NCBI GenBank assembly: GCA_018623405.1
Contig: JAAZVO010000016.1
Span: 1 to 19,352, forward strand
Origin: Crocinitomicaceae bacterium
GTDB taxonomy: Bacteria; Bacteroidota; Bacteroidia; Flavobacteriales_G; Salibacteraceae
Direction of reading: 5' to 3'
Length of the DNA stretch: 19,352 nucleotides
In this document: piece by piece, positions 6,533 to 14,600 of the stretch
Position numbering within the stretch: position 1 is the stretch's first letter
How the letters are laid out: every line of letters starts with the position of its first letter
Program-made: the position numbers and the translations under genes
Notes under the pieces: model-generated
Databases searched by the model: none
What the model was told of the DNA's origin: nothing
What the model saw: the letters and a program-made list of their open reading frames with translations, nothing else

Positions 6533-7369
6533 ATGATGCAATTATTCGACAAGGTATCTGGCAAAACCTCAAAAATGGTTACCAAGGCCTATTCAACTTC
6601 GTTTTCGTTAGGAATAAAATTCTTGTCTAACAGGTTTCATGATCCAATTTATGCTATCTACGGTTTTGTGAGGTTTGCAGATGAAATTGTGGATACCTTC
6701 CATGATTTTGACAAGAAAAATCTATTAGATGATTTTAGAGCTCAAACCTACACGGCAATTCAACAAGGAATAAGCCTTAACCCTATTTTACACAGCTTTC
6801 AGCAAACAGTAAATAAGTACAATATTCCTCTTGAGCTAATTGATACATTTCTTGATAGTATGGAAATGGACCTCGACAAAAATGAGTACGACCAAGCTGG
6901 CTATGAAAAATATATACTTGGAAGTGCAGAAGTGGTTGGCTTAATGTGCTTAAAAGTTTTTCTTGAGGGTGATGAAGAAGAATACAAAAGGCTTAAGCCT
7001 TATGCCATGGCGCTTGGCTCAGCATTTCAAAAAATTAATTTCTTACGAGATTTAAATGCTGATTATGAAGCTTTAGGTAGAACGTATTTTCCGGGAGTTG
7101 ATCTTTCTGAGTTCGATGAAAATGTAAAAAGAGAAATTGAAGCAGATATTGATATTGATTTTCACAAAGGCTATGAAGGCATTAAAATGCTGCCTAAAGC
7201 TGCAAGATTTGGTGTTTATGTGGCATACGTATATTACTACCAATTATTCTCGAAAATAAAGGCAACGCCTCATACTACCATTTTAAATCAAAGAGTTAGA
7301 ATTCCAAACAATAAAAAGTTAACCTTGTTATTTAAGTCTTACATACGTCATAGCTTTAATTTATTGTAA
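6533..7369 (+). CDS. crtB: phytoene synthase (squalene/phytoene synthase family)
   Basis: Condenses two geranylgeranyl diphosphates into phytoene, the first committed step of carotenoid synthesis. 278 residues. Both Mg-binding aspartate-rich motifs are present: D50-E-I-V-D54 and D172-L-N-A-D176. The second lies in the signature GSAFQKINFLRDLNADY (161-177) and is followed by GRTYFPG. KAYSTSFSLG (18-27) is the usual N-terminal substrate-pocket segment. Two ATGs in tandem (6533, 6536) are both usable. The first gives a 1-bp gap after crtI. The stop overlaps the start of idi as TAATG, indicating translational coupling. A dehydrosqualene/squalene synthase is less likely, because the partner is CrtI and the neighbours are photoprotective genes. 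No GGPP synthase (crtE) gene is in the window, so its substrate must come from a gene elsewhere. Confidence 0.94.
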   Translation: MMQLFDKVSGKTSKMVTKAYSTSFSLGIKFLSNRFHDPIYAIYGFVRFADEIVDTFHDFDKKNLLDDFRAQTYTAIQQGISLNPILHSFQQTVNKYNIPLELIDTFLDSMEMDLDKNEYDQAGYEKYILGSAEVVGLMCLKVFLEGDEEEYKRLKPYAMALGSAFQKINFLRDLNADYEALGRTYFPGVDLSEFDENVKREIEADIDIDFHKGYEGIKMLPKAARFGVYVAYVYYYQLFSKIKATPHTTILNQRVRIPNNKKLTLLFKSYIRHSFNLL

Positions 7370-7899
7370 TGAAAGAGTTTGTTGTTGTTGTAGATAGAGA
7401 AGATAATGAATTGGGAACCATGGAAAAAATGGAAGCTCATGAAACAGGTACATTGCACCGCGCCTTCTCTGTTTTTGTTTTCAACAGCAATTTCCAAATG
7501 CTAATTCATAGAAGGGCTTTTTCAAAATATCACAGTGCCGGTTTATGGACCAACACTTGTTGTAGCCATCAGAGACCGGGAGAAACCACTCTTGATGCAG
7601 CTCACAGAAGGTTAAAAGAAGAAATGGGTTTCGATTGTGATTTAACAGAACAATTTACCTTCATTTACAAAACAGCTTTTGATAATAGCTTAACTGAGCA
7701 TGAATTAGATCATGTAATTACAGGCGAATTTGATGGAATGCCCTCCCCCAACCCAAAAGAGGTTTGTGAATGGAAATACGTAGATATCGATTATTTAATC
7801 CAAGATATTTCTGCCCACCCAGATAAATATACAGTGTGGTTTAAAATAGCTTTTGATAAGCTTTTAAACTCAACATTGAAATCCAAAATTGCAGTTTAA
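7369..7899 (+). CDS. idi: isopentenyl-diphosphate delta-isomerase, type I (Nudix fold)
   Basis: Interconverts isopentenyl and dimethylallyl diphosphate, balancing the precursors for the carotenoid branch. 176 residues, close to the 182 of E. coli Idi. Catalytic features line up: Cys65 within TNTCCSHQRPGE (61-72), the Nudix-like helix AAHRRLKEEMG (77-87) and the EHELDHV segment with E110 and E112. Metal-ligand His residues are at 24, 30 and 67. Its start overlaps the crtB stop (TAATG). Placing idi inside the operon raises precursor supply at the same time as crtB and crtI. The next gene starts at most 7 bp after the stop, joining the isoprenoid half of the operon to the pterin half. Confidence 0.95.
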   Translation: MKEFVVVVDREDNELGTMEKMEAHETGTLHRAFSVFVFNSNFQMLIHRRAFSKYHSAGLWTNTCCSHQRPGETTLDAAHRRLKEEMGFDCDLTEQFTFIYKTAFDNSLTEHELDHVITGEFDGMPSPNPKEVCEWKYVDIDYLIQDISAHPDKYTVWFKIAFDKLLNSTLKSKIAV

Positions 7900-7906
7900 G
7901 AATATT

Positions 7907-8314
7907 TTGAAAGTAAAAGTTGCCAGACACGCTCACTTTAATGCTGCCCATAGGTTGCATAACTCTAATTGGGGTGATGAAAAAAATAAAGCAGTTTTTG
8001 GAAAATGTAATAACCCAAACTACCACGGTCACAACTACAAATTAATTGTTGAGGTAACCGGAGAAATTGACCAAGAAACAGGCTATGTAATCGATTTAGG
8101 AATACTTAGCCAAATCATAAAAACCGAAATCGAAAACCGTTTTGACCATAAAAACCTTAATCTAGACACCGAAGAATTTAAGAACTTAAACCCCACTGCA
8201 GAAAACATTGCTGTGGTTATTTACAATATCCTACGGTCTAAACTAGACTATAAATACGAATTAAATATTAAGCTTTATGAAACAGAACGGAACTTTGTTG
8301 AGTACGGTGGCTGA
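7907..8314 (+). CDS. 6-pyruvoyl-tetrahydropterin synthase (PTPS, tetrahydrobiopterin type)
   Basis: Zinc enzyme of the T-fold family that converts 7,8-dihydroneopterin triphosphate, made by GTP cyclohydrolase I, into 6-pyruvoyl-tetrahydropterin. 135 residues. Zinc ligands are H15 (HFNAAH), H40 and H42. The catalytic residues are C34, D80 and H81 (FDHKNL), and the pterin-anchoring Glu is E126 (YETE). The C34-N-N-P-N-Y-H-G-H stretch has five residues between Cys and HGH, as in animal PTPS. The queuosine enzyme QueD has three. Start: TTG at 7907 gives the family-typical start MKVKVARHAHFNAAHRL. An earlier in-frame TTG at 7889 would overlap idi and adds six residues. No ATG is available, so translation may depend on coupling to idi. 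The last bases overlap folE. A queuosine role cannot be excluded, but no queC, queE or queF is near. Confidence 0.88.
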   Translation: MKVKVARHAHFNAAHRLHNSNWGDEKNKAVFGKCNNPNYHGHNYKLIVEVTGEIDQETGYVIDLGILSQIIKTEIENRFDHKNLNLDTEEFKNLNPTAENIAVVIYNILRSKLDYKYELNIKLYETERNFVEYGG

Positions 8315-8963
8315 TACGGAAGAGCTAATTGACACCATTGGTGACGAGCATATAAGTACTACTAAAGAAACCCCATTGAGGGCAGATGCCTTTGAAATTG
8401 ATGACGACCTAAAAGTGGAATTAATTGAAAAACACTTTAAAGAAATCATGAATATTTTAGGTTTAGACCTCACAGATGATAGCCTAAGAGGCACATCTAT
8501 AAGGGTGGCTAAAATGTATGTGAAAGAAATTTTCAGTGGGTTAAATCCTCAAAACAAGCCAAAGGTTTCTCTTTTCGAGAATAAATATCGCTACAACCAA
8601 ATGTTGGTTGAAAAGAACATTACCCTTTACTCTAATTGCGAGCACCACTTTGTGCCCATAGTAGGTAAGGCACATGTAGCATACATTTCGAATGGAAATG
8701 TAATTGGTTTATCTAAAATCAATAGAATAGTGCAGTACTATGCTCAAAGGCCACAGGTGCAAGAGCGTTTAACCGAGCAAATTGCAGAAGAATTAAAGTC
8801 AATTCTAAAGACTGAAGATGTAGCAGTACTTATTGATGCAGAACACCTTTGTGTTTCTTCAAGAGGCATAAAAGACGTTAACAGCGCTACCGTTACCGCT
8901 CACTATTCGGGTAAATTTCAAGAAGAATCTACCAAAAACGAATTCTTAAAATACCTAGACTAA
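8277..8963 (+). CDS. folE: GTP cyclohydrolase I (FolE1)
   Basis: Converts GTP to 7,8-dihydroneopterin triphosphate, the shared precursor of folate and tetrahydrobiopterin and the substrate of the PTPS encoded just upstream. 228 residues from the ATG at 8277. Zinc ligands C121, H124 and C192 have exactly the 3- and 71-residue spacing of the E. coli enzyme. Further signatures are LYSNCEHHFVPIVGKAHVAY (118-137), IGLSKINRIVQYYAQRPQVQ (143-162) and LCVSSRG (191-197). The ATG start overlaps the PTPS gene by 38 bp. A GTG at 8307 in the same frame, sharing GTGGCTGA with the PTPS stop, is a reasonable alternative (218 residues). Placement among light genes suggests either a dedicated second copy or a light-boosted sole copy of folE. 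Only the rest of the genome can tell. Confidence 0.94.
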   Translation: MKQNGTLLSTVADTEELIDTIGDEHISTTKETPLRADAFEIDDDLKVELIEKHFKEIMNILGLDLTDDSLRGTSIRVAKMYVKEIFSGLNPQNKPKVSLFENKYRYNQMLVEKNITLYSNCEHHFVPIVGKAHVAYISNGNVIGLSKINRIVQYYAQRPQVQERLTEQIAEELKSILKTEDVAVLIDAEHLCVSSRGIKDVNSATVTAHYSGKFQEESTKNEFLKYLD

Positions 8964-8964
8964 T

Positions 8965-9666
8965 ATGCAAGGTAAAAACATTGTTGTTGTTGGAGGTAAC
9001 TCCGGCATAGGGAGAGTATTGCTCGAAAAGCTAGTAAACACAGGTGCTAATGTTTTTGCGTTTGGCAGAAAACAGGAAGATTTTCATCCACAAGTTAACT
9101 TCTCTTTTTGGGATGTTACTGAAGGTGACCCTTCTACAGAACATATCCCTGAAATAATTGATGGATTTGTTTACCTACCCGGCACTATTAATTTAAAGCC
9201 CTTTCATAGGTTTAAGCCCGAAGAGTTTGAGTTAGATTATCAAGTTAATGTAAAGGGAGCAGTTACCATTTCACAAAAGCTCATTAATCAATTAAAAAAA
9301 GCTTCTCCTGCAAGTATTGTGTTTGTATCAACCGTGGCAGCGAAGCTTGGCATGCCTTTTCATAGCAGTATTGCAATGGCAAAAAGCGCTTTAGAAGGTT
9401 TGGCAAAATCAATTGCCGCAGAATATGCACCAAAAATTAGAGCCAACGTGGTAGCACCCTCTTTAACTGATACTCCCCTTGCAGAAAGATTACTTTCTAC
9501 TGATGAAAGAAAAGAAGCAAGCGCAAATAGACATCCACTCAAAAGAGTAGGAAACCCTGAAGATATTGCAAATGCAATTTTCTTTTTACTTTCAAATGAA
9601 TCATCTTGGATGACCGGCCAAGTAATTGGAGTAGATGGAGGCATGGGAGAAATTAAACAAGTGTAA
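8965..9666 (+). CDS. atypical short-chain dehydrogenase/reductase lacking the catalytic Tyr
   Basis: 233 residues with a Rossmann fold. The cofactor-binding GGNSGIG motif is at about 10-16, the VNVKGA segment with the structural Asn is present, a Ser is at 122 (FVSTVAA), and the C-terminal TGQVIGVDGGMG motif is typical of SDR enzymes. The normal Y-x-x-x-K is missing its Tyr: the sequence is I136-A-M-A-K140, and no Tyr lies nearby. The NNAG turn is also replaced (YLPGTI). Position after PTPS and folE is where a sepiapterin reductase would sit in a tetrahydrobiopterin pathway, but the missing Tyr makes that assignment uncertain. I recall similar Tyr-less SDRs near photolyase and flavin-reductase genes in other bacteria, which suggests a conserved subfamily rather than decay. 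Gap to folE is 1 bp. Its stop overlaps the next start (TAATG). It could be a reductase with altered chemistry or a non-catalytic pterin- or NADPH-binding protein. Confidence 0.85.
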   Translation: MQGKNIVVVGGNSGIGRVLLEKLVNTGANVFAFGRKQEDFHPQVNFSFWDVTEGDPSTEHIPEIIDGFVYLPGTINLKPFHRFKPEEFELDYQVNVKGAVTISQKLINQLKKASPASIVFVSTVAAKLGMPFHSSIAMAKSALEGLAKSIAAEYAPKIRANVVAPSLTDTPLAERLLSTDERKEASANRHPLKRVGNPEDIANAIFFLLSNESSWMTGQVIGVDGGMGEIKQV

Positions 9667-10316
9667 TGGAACGACAGTACCTAAAAGAAGACATATTAGC
9701 GCTTCCAAAACGGTATAGAACTCAGTTTATCAACTCCATAATAGGGTTCAAATCTGCAAATCTTGTTGGTACCATTTCAAAAACAGGAACTACTAACCTC
9801 GCTATTTTTAGTCAAATTTTCCATTTAGGGGCCAACCCTGCACTAATAGGAATGATTGTAAGACCTGCAGTTGTACCTCGTCATACACTCATAAACATAA
9901 GAGAAACAGGTTTCTACACAGTAAACCATATTTTACCCGAGTGGTTTGATAAAGCTCATCAAACCTCAGCAAAATTTAAAGAAGGCATTTCTGAGTTTAC
10001 AGAAGTTGGCTTGCATGAAAGCTTTGGAGAAATTCACCCTGCACCTTACGTAAAGGAATCAAATATCAAAATTGGTTTAAAGCTAAAACAAGAAATTCCC
10101 ATAGAAATTAATGACACCATTCTCCTTATCGGTGAAATAATTGAGGTAAAAATTCCTGAGGCTATTCAAAAAGAAGATGGCTTTTTAGACCTTGAAAAAG
10201 CCGGAAGCATTGCCGTATCGGGATTAGATAGCTATCATCAAACAATTAAATTAGGGAGGTTAGCTTATGCCACCCCTGAAGAAATACCACACCCTTTACC
10301 TGAAAACTTACAATAA
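9666..10316 (+). CDS. flavin-reductase-like protein (FMN-binding split barrel, DIM6/NTAB type)
   Basis: 216 residues. It reads as a flavin-reductase-like split beta-barrel: an N-terminal segment, then NLVGTISKTGTTNLAIFSQI (53-72), a region where FMN-binding residues usually lie, PALIGMIVRP at 78-87, and NIRETGFYTVNHI at about 97-109, all in the positions expected for this family. Members bind FMN and either reduce flavins with NAD(P)H or act as flavoproteins of unknown substrate. Start and stop both overlap neighbours as TAATG, so it is translationally coupled to the SDR before it and the photolyase after it. That context suggests a link to reduced flavin or pterin for the photolyase, but this is inference. 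No membrane segments or signal peptide. No missing parts are evident. Substrate unknown. Confidence 0.8.
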   Translation: MERQYLKEDILALPKRYRTQFINSIIGFKSANLVGTISKTGTTNLAIFSQIFHLGANPALIGMIVRPAVVPRHTLINIRETGFYTVNHILPEWFDKAHQTSAKFKEGISEFTEVGLHESFGEIHPAPYVKESNIKIGLKLKQEIPIEINDTILLIGEIIEVKIPEAIQKEDGFLDLEKAGSIAVSGLDSYHQTIKLGRLAYATPEEIPHPLPENLQ

Positions 10317-11647
10317 TGGCCCAAGAAGTTTCTATTTTTTGGCATCGCAGAGATTTAAGAACAAATGACAATACAGGGTTGTACCGCGCCTTAAAGAATC
10401 AAAAAATCGTACTCCCCATTTTTATTTTCGATAAAAATATTCTCGATAAACTTGATGATAAAGATGACCAAAGGGTTACCTTTCTACACAATACCATTAC
10501 CAATTTACAAGAAACCTACAAGCAAAATGGTAGCACATTAAAGGTTTTTTATGGCGAGCCTTTGGAGGTTTTCAAAAGCTTAGCCAATGAATATCAAATT
10601 GGTAGTGTTTACACCAATCACGATTATGAGCCTTACGCCAAGGAAAGAGATTATGAAATAAGGGAACTATTAAATGCAAAAGGCATTTTATTTTATTCAT
10701 TTAAAGACCAATGTATTTTAGAAAAGGGTGAAGTCTTAAAAGATGATGGTAAACCTTACACCGTGTTTTCTCCATACATGCGAAAATGGAAATCTGTTCT
10801 AACTGATTATCATTTAAAACCATACCCCACCGAGAAATATTTTGGGAATTTGTTACAAACTGATGAAACGAGCCCGGTTCCTTCTTTAGCAGAAATGGGC
10901 TTTGAAAGAAGTGAAAAGCCAATTCCTAATAATGAGCTTCAAGAAGACATCATCAAAAAATACCATTTACAGAGAGATATTCCTTCAATGAATGGAACTT
11001 CTAGGTTAAGCGTTCATTTAAGATTTGGTACGGTAAGCATTAGAGCTTTAGCAAAAGCAGGAGTAAAACTCAACGAAAAATGGCTCAATGAGCTTATTTG
11101 GAGAGACTTTTACTTCATGATTTTATGGCACTTTCCTCATGTGGTAAACAATGCCTTTAAACCACAATACGATAATATTCCTTGGAGAGATGATGTAAAA
11201 AGTTTCAATAAATGGCGGGAAGGTAAAACCGGCTACCCTATAGTTGATGCCGGAATGAGAGAGCTAAATGCAACAGGTTTTATGCACAACCGAGTAAGAA
11301 TGATTGTAGCTAGTTTTTTAACCAAACACCTATTGATAGATTGGCGTTGGGGGAAAGCTTATTTCGCAAGAAAACTACTCGATTTTGAGCTTTCGTCAAA
11401 CAATGGAGGCTGGCAATGGGCAGCAAGCTCAGGTTGCGATGCTGCGCCATATTTTAGGGTTTTTAATCCCGAACTTCAAACCAAAAAATTTGACCCTCAA
11501 CTTAAATACATAAAAAAGTGGGTGCCTGAATTTGAGTCTTTAAAGTATCAACAATCGGCAATTGTTGAACATAAGTTTGCTAGAGAAAGGGTTTTAAAAA
11601 CTTTTAAAGAGGCATTAGGCAACAAAATGGTTAAACCAATTGTCTAA
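10316..11647 (+). CDS. phrB: class I deoxyribodipyrimidine (CPD) photolyase, cryptochrome/photolyase family
   Basis: Light-driven repair of UV-induced cyclobutane pyrimidine dimers by reduced FAD. 443 residues. The N-terminal alpha/beta antenna domain (about 4-130) starts with IFWHRRDLRTNDN. The C-terminal helical FAD domain includes TSRLSVHLRFG (228-238), KTGYPIVDAGMRELNATGFM (304-323) and NNGGWQWAASSGCDAAPYF (362-380). The electron-transfer Trp triad is W290, W343 and W366, with the same spacing as W306/W359/W382 of E. coli. N362 replaces the E. coli N378 position near flavin N5, where plant cryptochromes have Asp, so repair is likelier than signalling. The antenna-pocket residues E. coli N108-E109 align with K109-E110, so methenyltetrahydrofolate binding is uncertain. 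Last gene of the operon, coupled to the flavin-reductase-like gene by TAATG. Confidence 0.93.
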   Translation: MAQEVSIFWHRRDLRTNDNTGLYRALKNQKIVLPIFIFDKNILDKLDDKDDQRVTFLHNTITNLQETYKQNGSTLKVFYGEPLEVFKSLANEYQIGSVYTNHDYEPYAKERDYEIRELLNAKGILFYSFKDQCILEKGEVLKDDGKPYTVFSPYMRKWKSVLTDYHLKPYPTEKYFGNLLQTDETSPVPSLAEMGFERSEKPIPNNELQEDIIKKYHLQRDIPSMNGTSRLSVHLRFGTVSIRALAKAGVKLNEKWLNELIWRDFYFMILWHFPHVVNNAFKPQYDNIPWRDDVKSFNKWREGKTGYPIVDAGMRELNATGFMHNRVRMIVASFLTKHLLIDWRWGKAYFARKLLDFELSSNNGGWQWAASSGCDAAPYFRVFNPELQTKKFDPQLKYIKKWVPEFESLKYQQSAIVEHKFARERVLKTFKEALGNKMVKPIV

Positions 11648-11671
11648 TTTATTGTTTGACAGTTGCCTAAT
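11614..11671. repeat. nested inverted repeats at the photolyase / giant-gene junction
   Basis: ATTAGGCAAC (11614-11623) pairs perfectly with GTTGCCTAAT (11662-11671). Inside it, CAATTGTC (11637-11644) pairs with GACAGTTG (11658-11665) with one mismatch. The two stems share the bases 11662-11665, so they exclude each other. The photolyase stop lies between the arms, and the next start codon is 2 bp downstream. No T-run follows, so it is not a classic terminator. It may be an attenuator or may be chance. Confidence 0.3.
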
Positions 11672-11673
11672 CC

Positions 11674-14600
11674 ATGAAAAAGCTTCTATCCATACTTTTC
11701 TTTGTCCTTCCCATTTTGGTAAAAAGCCAGGATACTTACGAATGGGTTAAACTAATTAAATCTCAACTTGGAAATGTTGAATGTACTGATGTAGTAAGCG
11801 ATGAAAACGGTAATACCTATGTATGCGGTTTGTTCGAGGCTACCGCAACCTTCGATACTATTTCAAAGAATTCGCTTGGTGGATTTGATTTATTTCTTGC
11901 AAAACTTAATAAAGATGGAGACTTTGTTTGGGTAAAAACTGGGGGAGGAAATTTTGACGATAGATGGGGCGATATTGAATACCGAGATGGGCATATATAC
12001 AGCACAGGATACTTTTCATTTCAAGCCAATTTTTTTGATACTACCATAGTCTCCAATGGAGGTACAGATATTTTTGTTTCTAAAATTGACACTTCTGGAA
12101 ATCTAAAATGGGTAAAAACTGGTGGTTCTGATGTTAGCAGTTTTCCATTTGCAAGTGATTTCTCAAATTCAATTTCAATCAATGATTTTAATGAAATTTA
12201 TATCGGAGCTTTTGTTTATAGAAATGCAATTTTTGAAGGAGATACCCTGGTTCCATACTCAGGTACCTTTATATTCCAAAGAGCTGTAGTAATAAGGTAT
12301 GATACGGCAGGAAACTATATTGATGGGTTTTTACCACCAGGCGGTTCATCAAGGCAATTAGTCAAGGTTGATACATCAAATAGAATAATTCTTCCTTTCT
12401 CTCAATTTACTTCTTTACCTGTCTTAAGTTATTATTTAACAACTACTTGGAATAGAAACTTCATATTTCAAAACACAAGTATTTCAGTAGGTTTCACGAA
12501 TAATTATGAATTGGGTATTACCCCTAATAATGACCAAATTCTTGGCCTTGAATTTCAAGGATCTTCTTTTGGGATTAATAACACAACATATGCCTCTAGT
12601 GGAGGAACCGATTTTTTAGTAGTCAGCTTAAATGAAAATGGGCAGGTAAATTGGATAAAACAAATGGGTGGTGGCGGTAATGATAAACTACAAGATATAA
12701 AATCAGACTCTACAGGAATATACATTAGTGGCTTTTTCAACACTTCGGCTACAATTGATACCACTATTGTAACAGGATTTGGCCAATCATTTTATGTTGC
12801 CAAACTCGACTTTCAAGGCAATTTAGTTTGGGTGAATACCGGAGGCAACGGGGTTGGTGTCAATGGAAATGCTATAACCGTTTTAGGTGAGAAAGAATCG
12901 ATAATTGTGGGTGACTTTTTGAGTCAAATGACCATTGGCGGTCAATTATACAACGGTGTTGGGTTTAGGGATGGGTATGTAGCAAAATTAGGTTGCAGGC
13001 CAAGTAAACCCTTGAAAATATTTGGGGACACCTCTGTTTGTTTTGACACATCAAAGTATTATGTTGAGTTTGAACAAGGTGTATCGCACACGTGGAAGTT
13101 AGACTCTGGTGGAACATTACTCAATACCACTGGGGACACTATTTTAATAGTTTGGAATAAAGCAGGTCAATTCAACCTCTCGGTAACACCATCAAATTCT
13201 TGTGGCGTGGGGTCTGAGCAAAATTTAGAAATTAATGTAAAAGCCAATCCTGAAATTCCAATAATTTCAGGTGATTCCTCCATTTGCCTTGGCTCTCACC
13301 AATTTCTTATTTCTAATCCCGAGCCCGCCCTTTACAATTGGCAAAATGCTGGAAGCGCCATAAAAATCAACCTTGGTATTAATGCACTTTACACTTGGAG
13401 CACTCCTCAAAAAGATACTTTGGTTGTAGCGGCAACCAATGCTTGCGGTACAGCATTTTCACAACCCTTTTATGTAGATGTGGCATCTACGCCTACTCAG
13501 GCACCTATCATCCAAGGTAGCAGTACTGTTTGTGCCGGCACCTCGGTTTTTACCCTGCAAAACAAAACTGTTGGCGAATCTTATGTTTGGAACTCTTCCG
13601 GGGCAACTGTTTCGGCAAATAATGATTCTGCATTTATAAACTTTCCCAGTAGCGGCAACTATTCTATTTCGGCCTACGCTCAAAACCAATGTGGTAATGG
13701 TCCGTCAGGTTTGTTAACCGTAGTTGTTAATGATGTACCAAATCAACCATTTGGGTTTTCGGGAGATTTAACTCCTTGCGTTGGGGTAGAAAATTATGCC
13801 ATCAACCCTCAATTGAATACAGCCTATTCTTGGAGTATAGACTCTGGAGGAGCAATTATTCCACTTGGAAACTCCGCATCTGTTCTTTGGAACAAAAAAG
13901 GAAATTTCAACATATCAATTACTCCCTCAAACCAATGCGGTGTTGGCCAAAGTTTAGTTCAGAATGTTTCGGTAAATGCTATTCCCAAAACACCTGATAA
14001 CGTTATTGGCGAAGATTCTGTTTGCTTGGGTAGTCAACAATATCTTGCAAATCTTACCGAAGGCTCAGCTATTTGGAATTTATCAGGAGGTGGAGCTTTA
14101 AATACTATCAACAATGTAGCAACTGTAAATTGGGTTTCTCCGGGAAACTACATTCTATCTGTTGCGGCAACAAACTCATGTGGTACTTCTGCTTCAAAAA
14201 GTAAAGTGGTAGTTGTAGATACTCTTTCCAATGCCCTTGCAGTAATAAATGGAAATTCTCCGGCTTGTGCAGGACCAACTAATTATAATATAATTTTCCA
14301 AAACGGGCAAACTTATAATTGGGAATTAGATTCGGGTGGAGTACTATCTGATAGCTCAAATACTGCTACTGTAATTTGGCAAAAACAAGGGTTTTTCAAC
14401 TTAAAAGTTTCAACGGGCAATGGTTGTAAAACATCTAAGGTTATTGAAGTTATTGGTGTTCCCGATACCATTACTTCGTTTACCGGAAATTCATTAGTTT
14501 GTTCAGGCACAAATTCTTATTCATTTAACCCTCAACCTTCCATAAGCTACAGTTGGCAAACTACAAATGGAGGCAACATTATTTCATTAGGTTCAAGTGC

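Noticed and set aside
7889..7906. TTG at 7889 as start of the PTPS gene
   Set aside because: It adds six residues not typical of the family and lies within idi. TTG at 7907 gives the usual MKVKVARHAHFNAAH start. Not fully excluded.
7907..8314. QueD of queuosine/preQ1 synthesis
   Set aside because: The Cys-to-HGH spacing is five residues, not three, and no queC, queE or queF is nearby. The gene partners are folE and an SDR.
10316..11647. Sensory cryptochrome rather than DNA repair enzyme
   Set aside because: N362 matches the photolyase Asn near flavin N5, the NNGGWQWAAS block is photolyase-like, and there is no C-terminal signalling extension. A dual role cannot be excluded.
13459..13689. 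Minus-strand open frame of 76 codons inside the giant gene, and similar open frames inside other genes
   Set aside because: They lie entirely within convincing coding regions in another frame and show no family resemblance. They are treated as chance frames.
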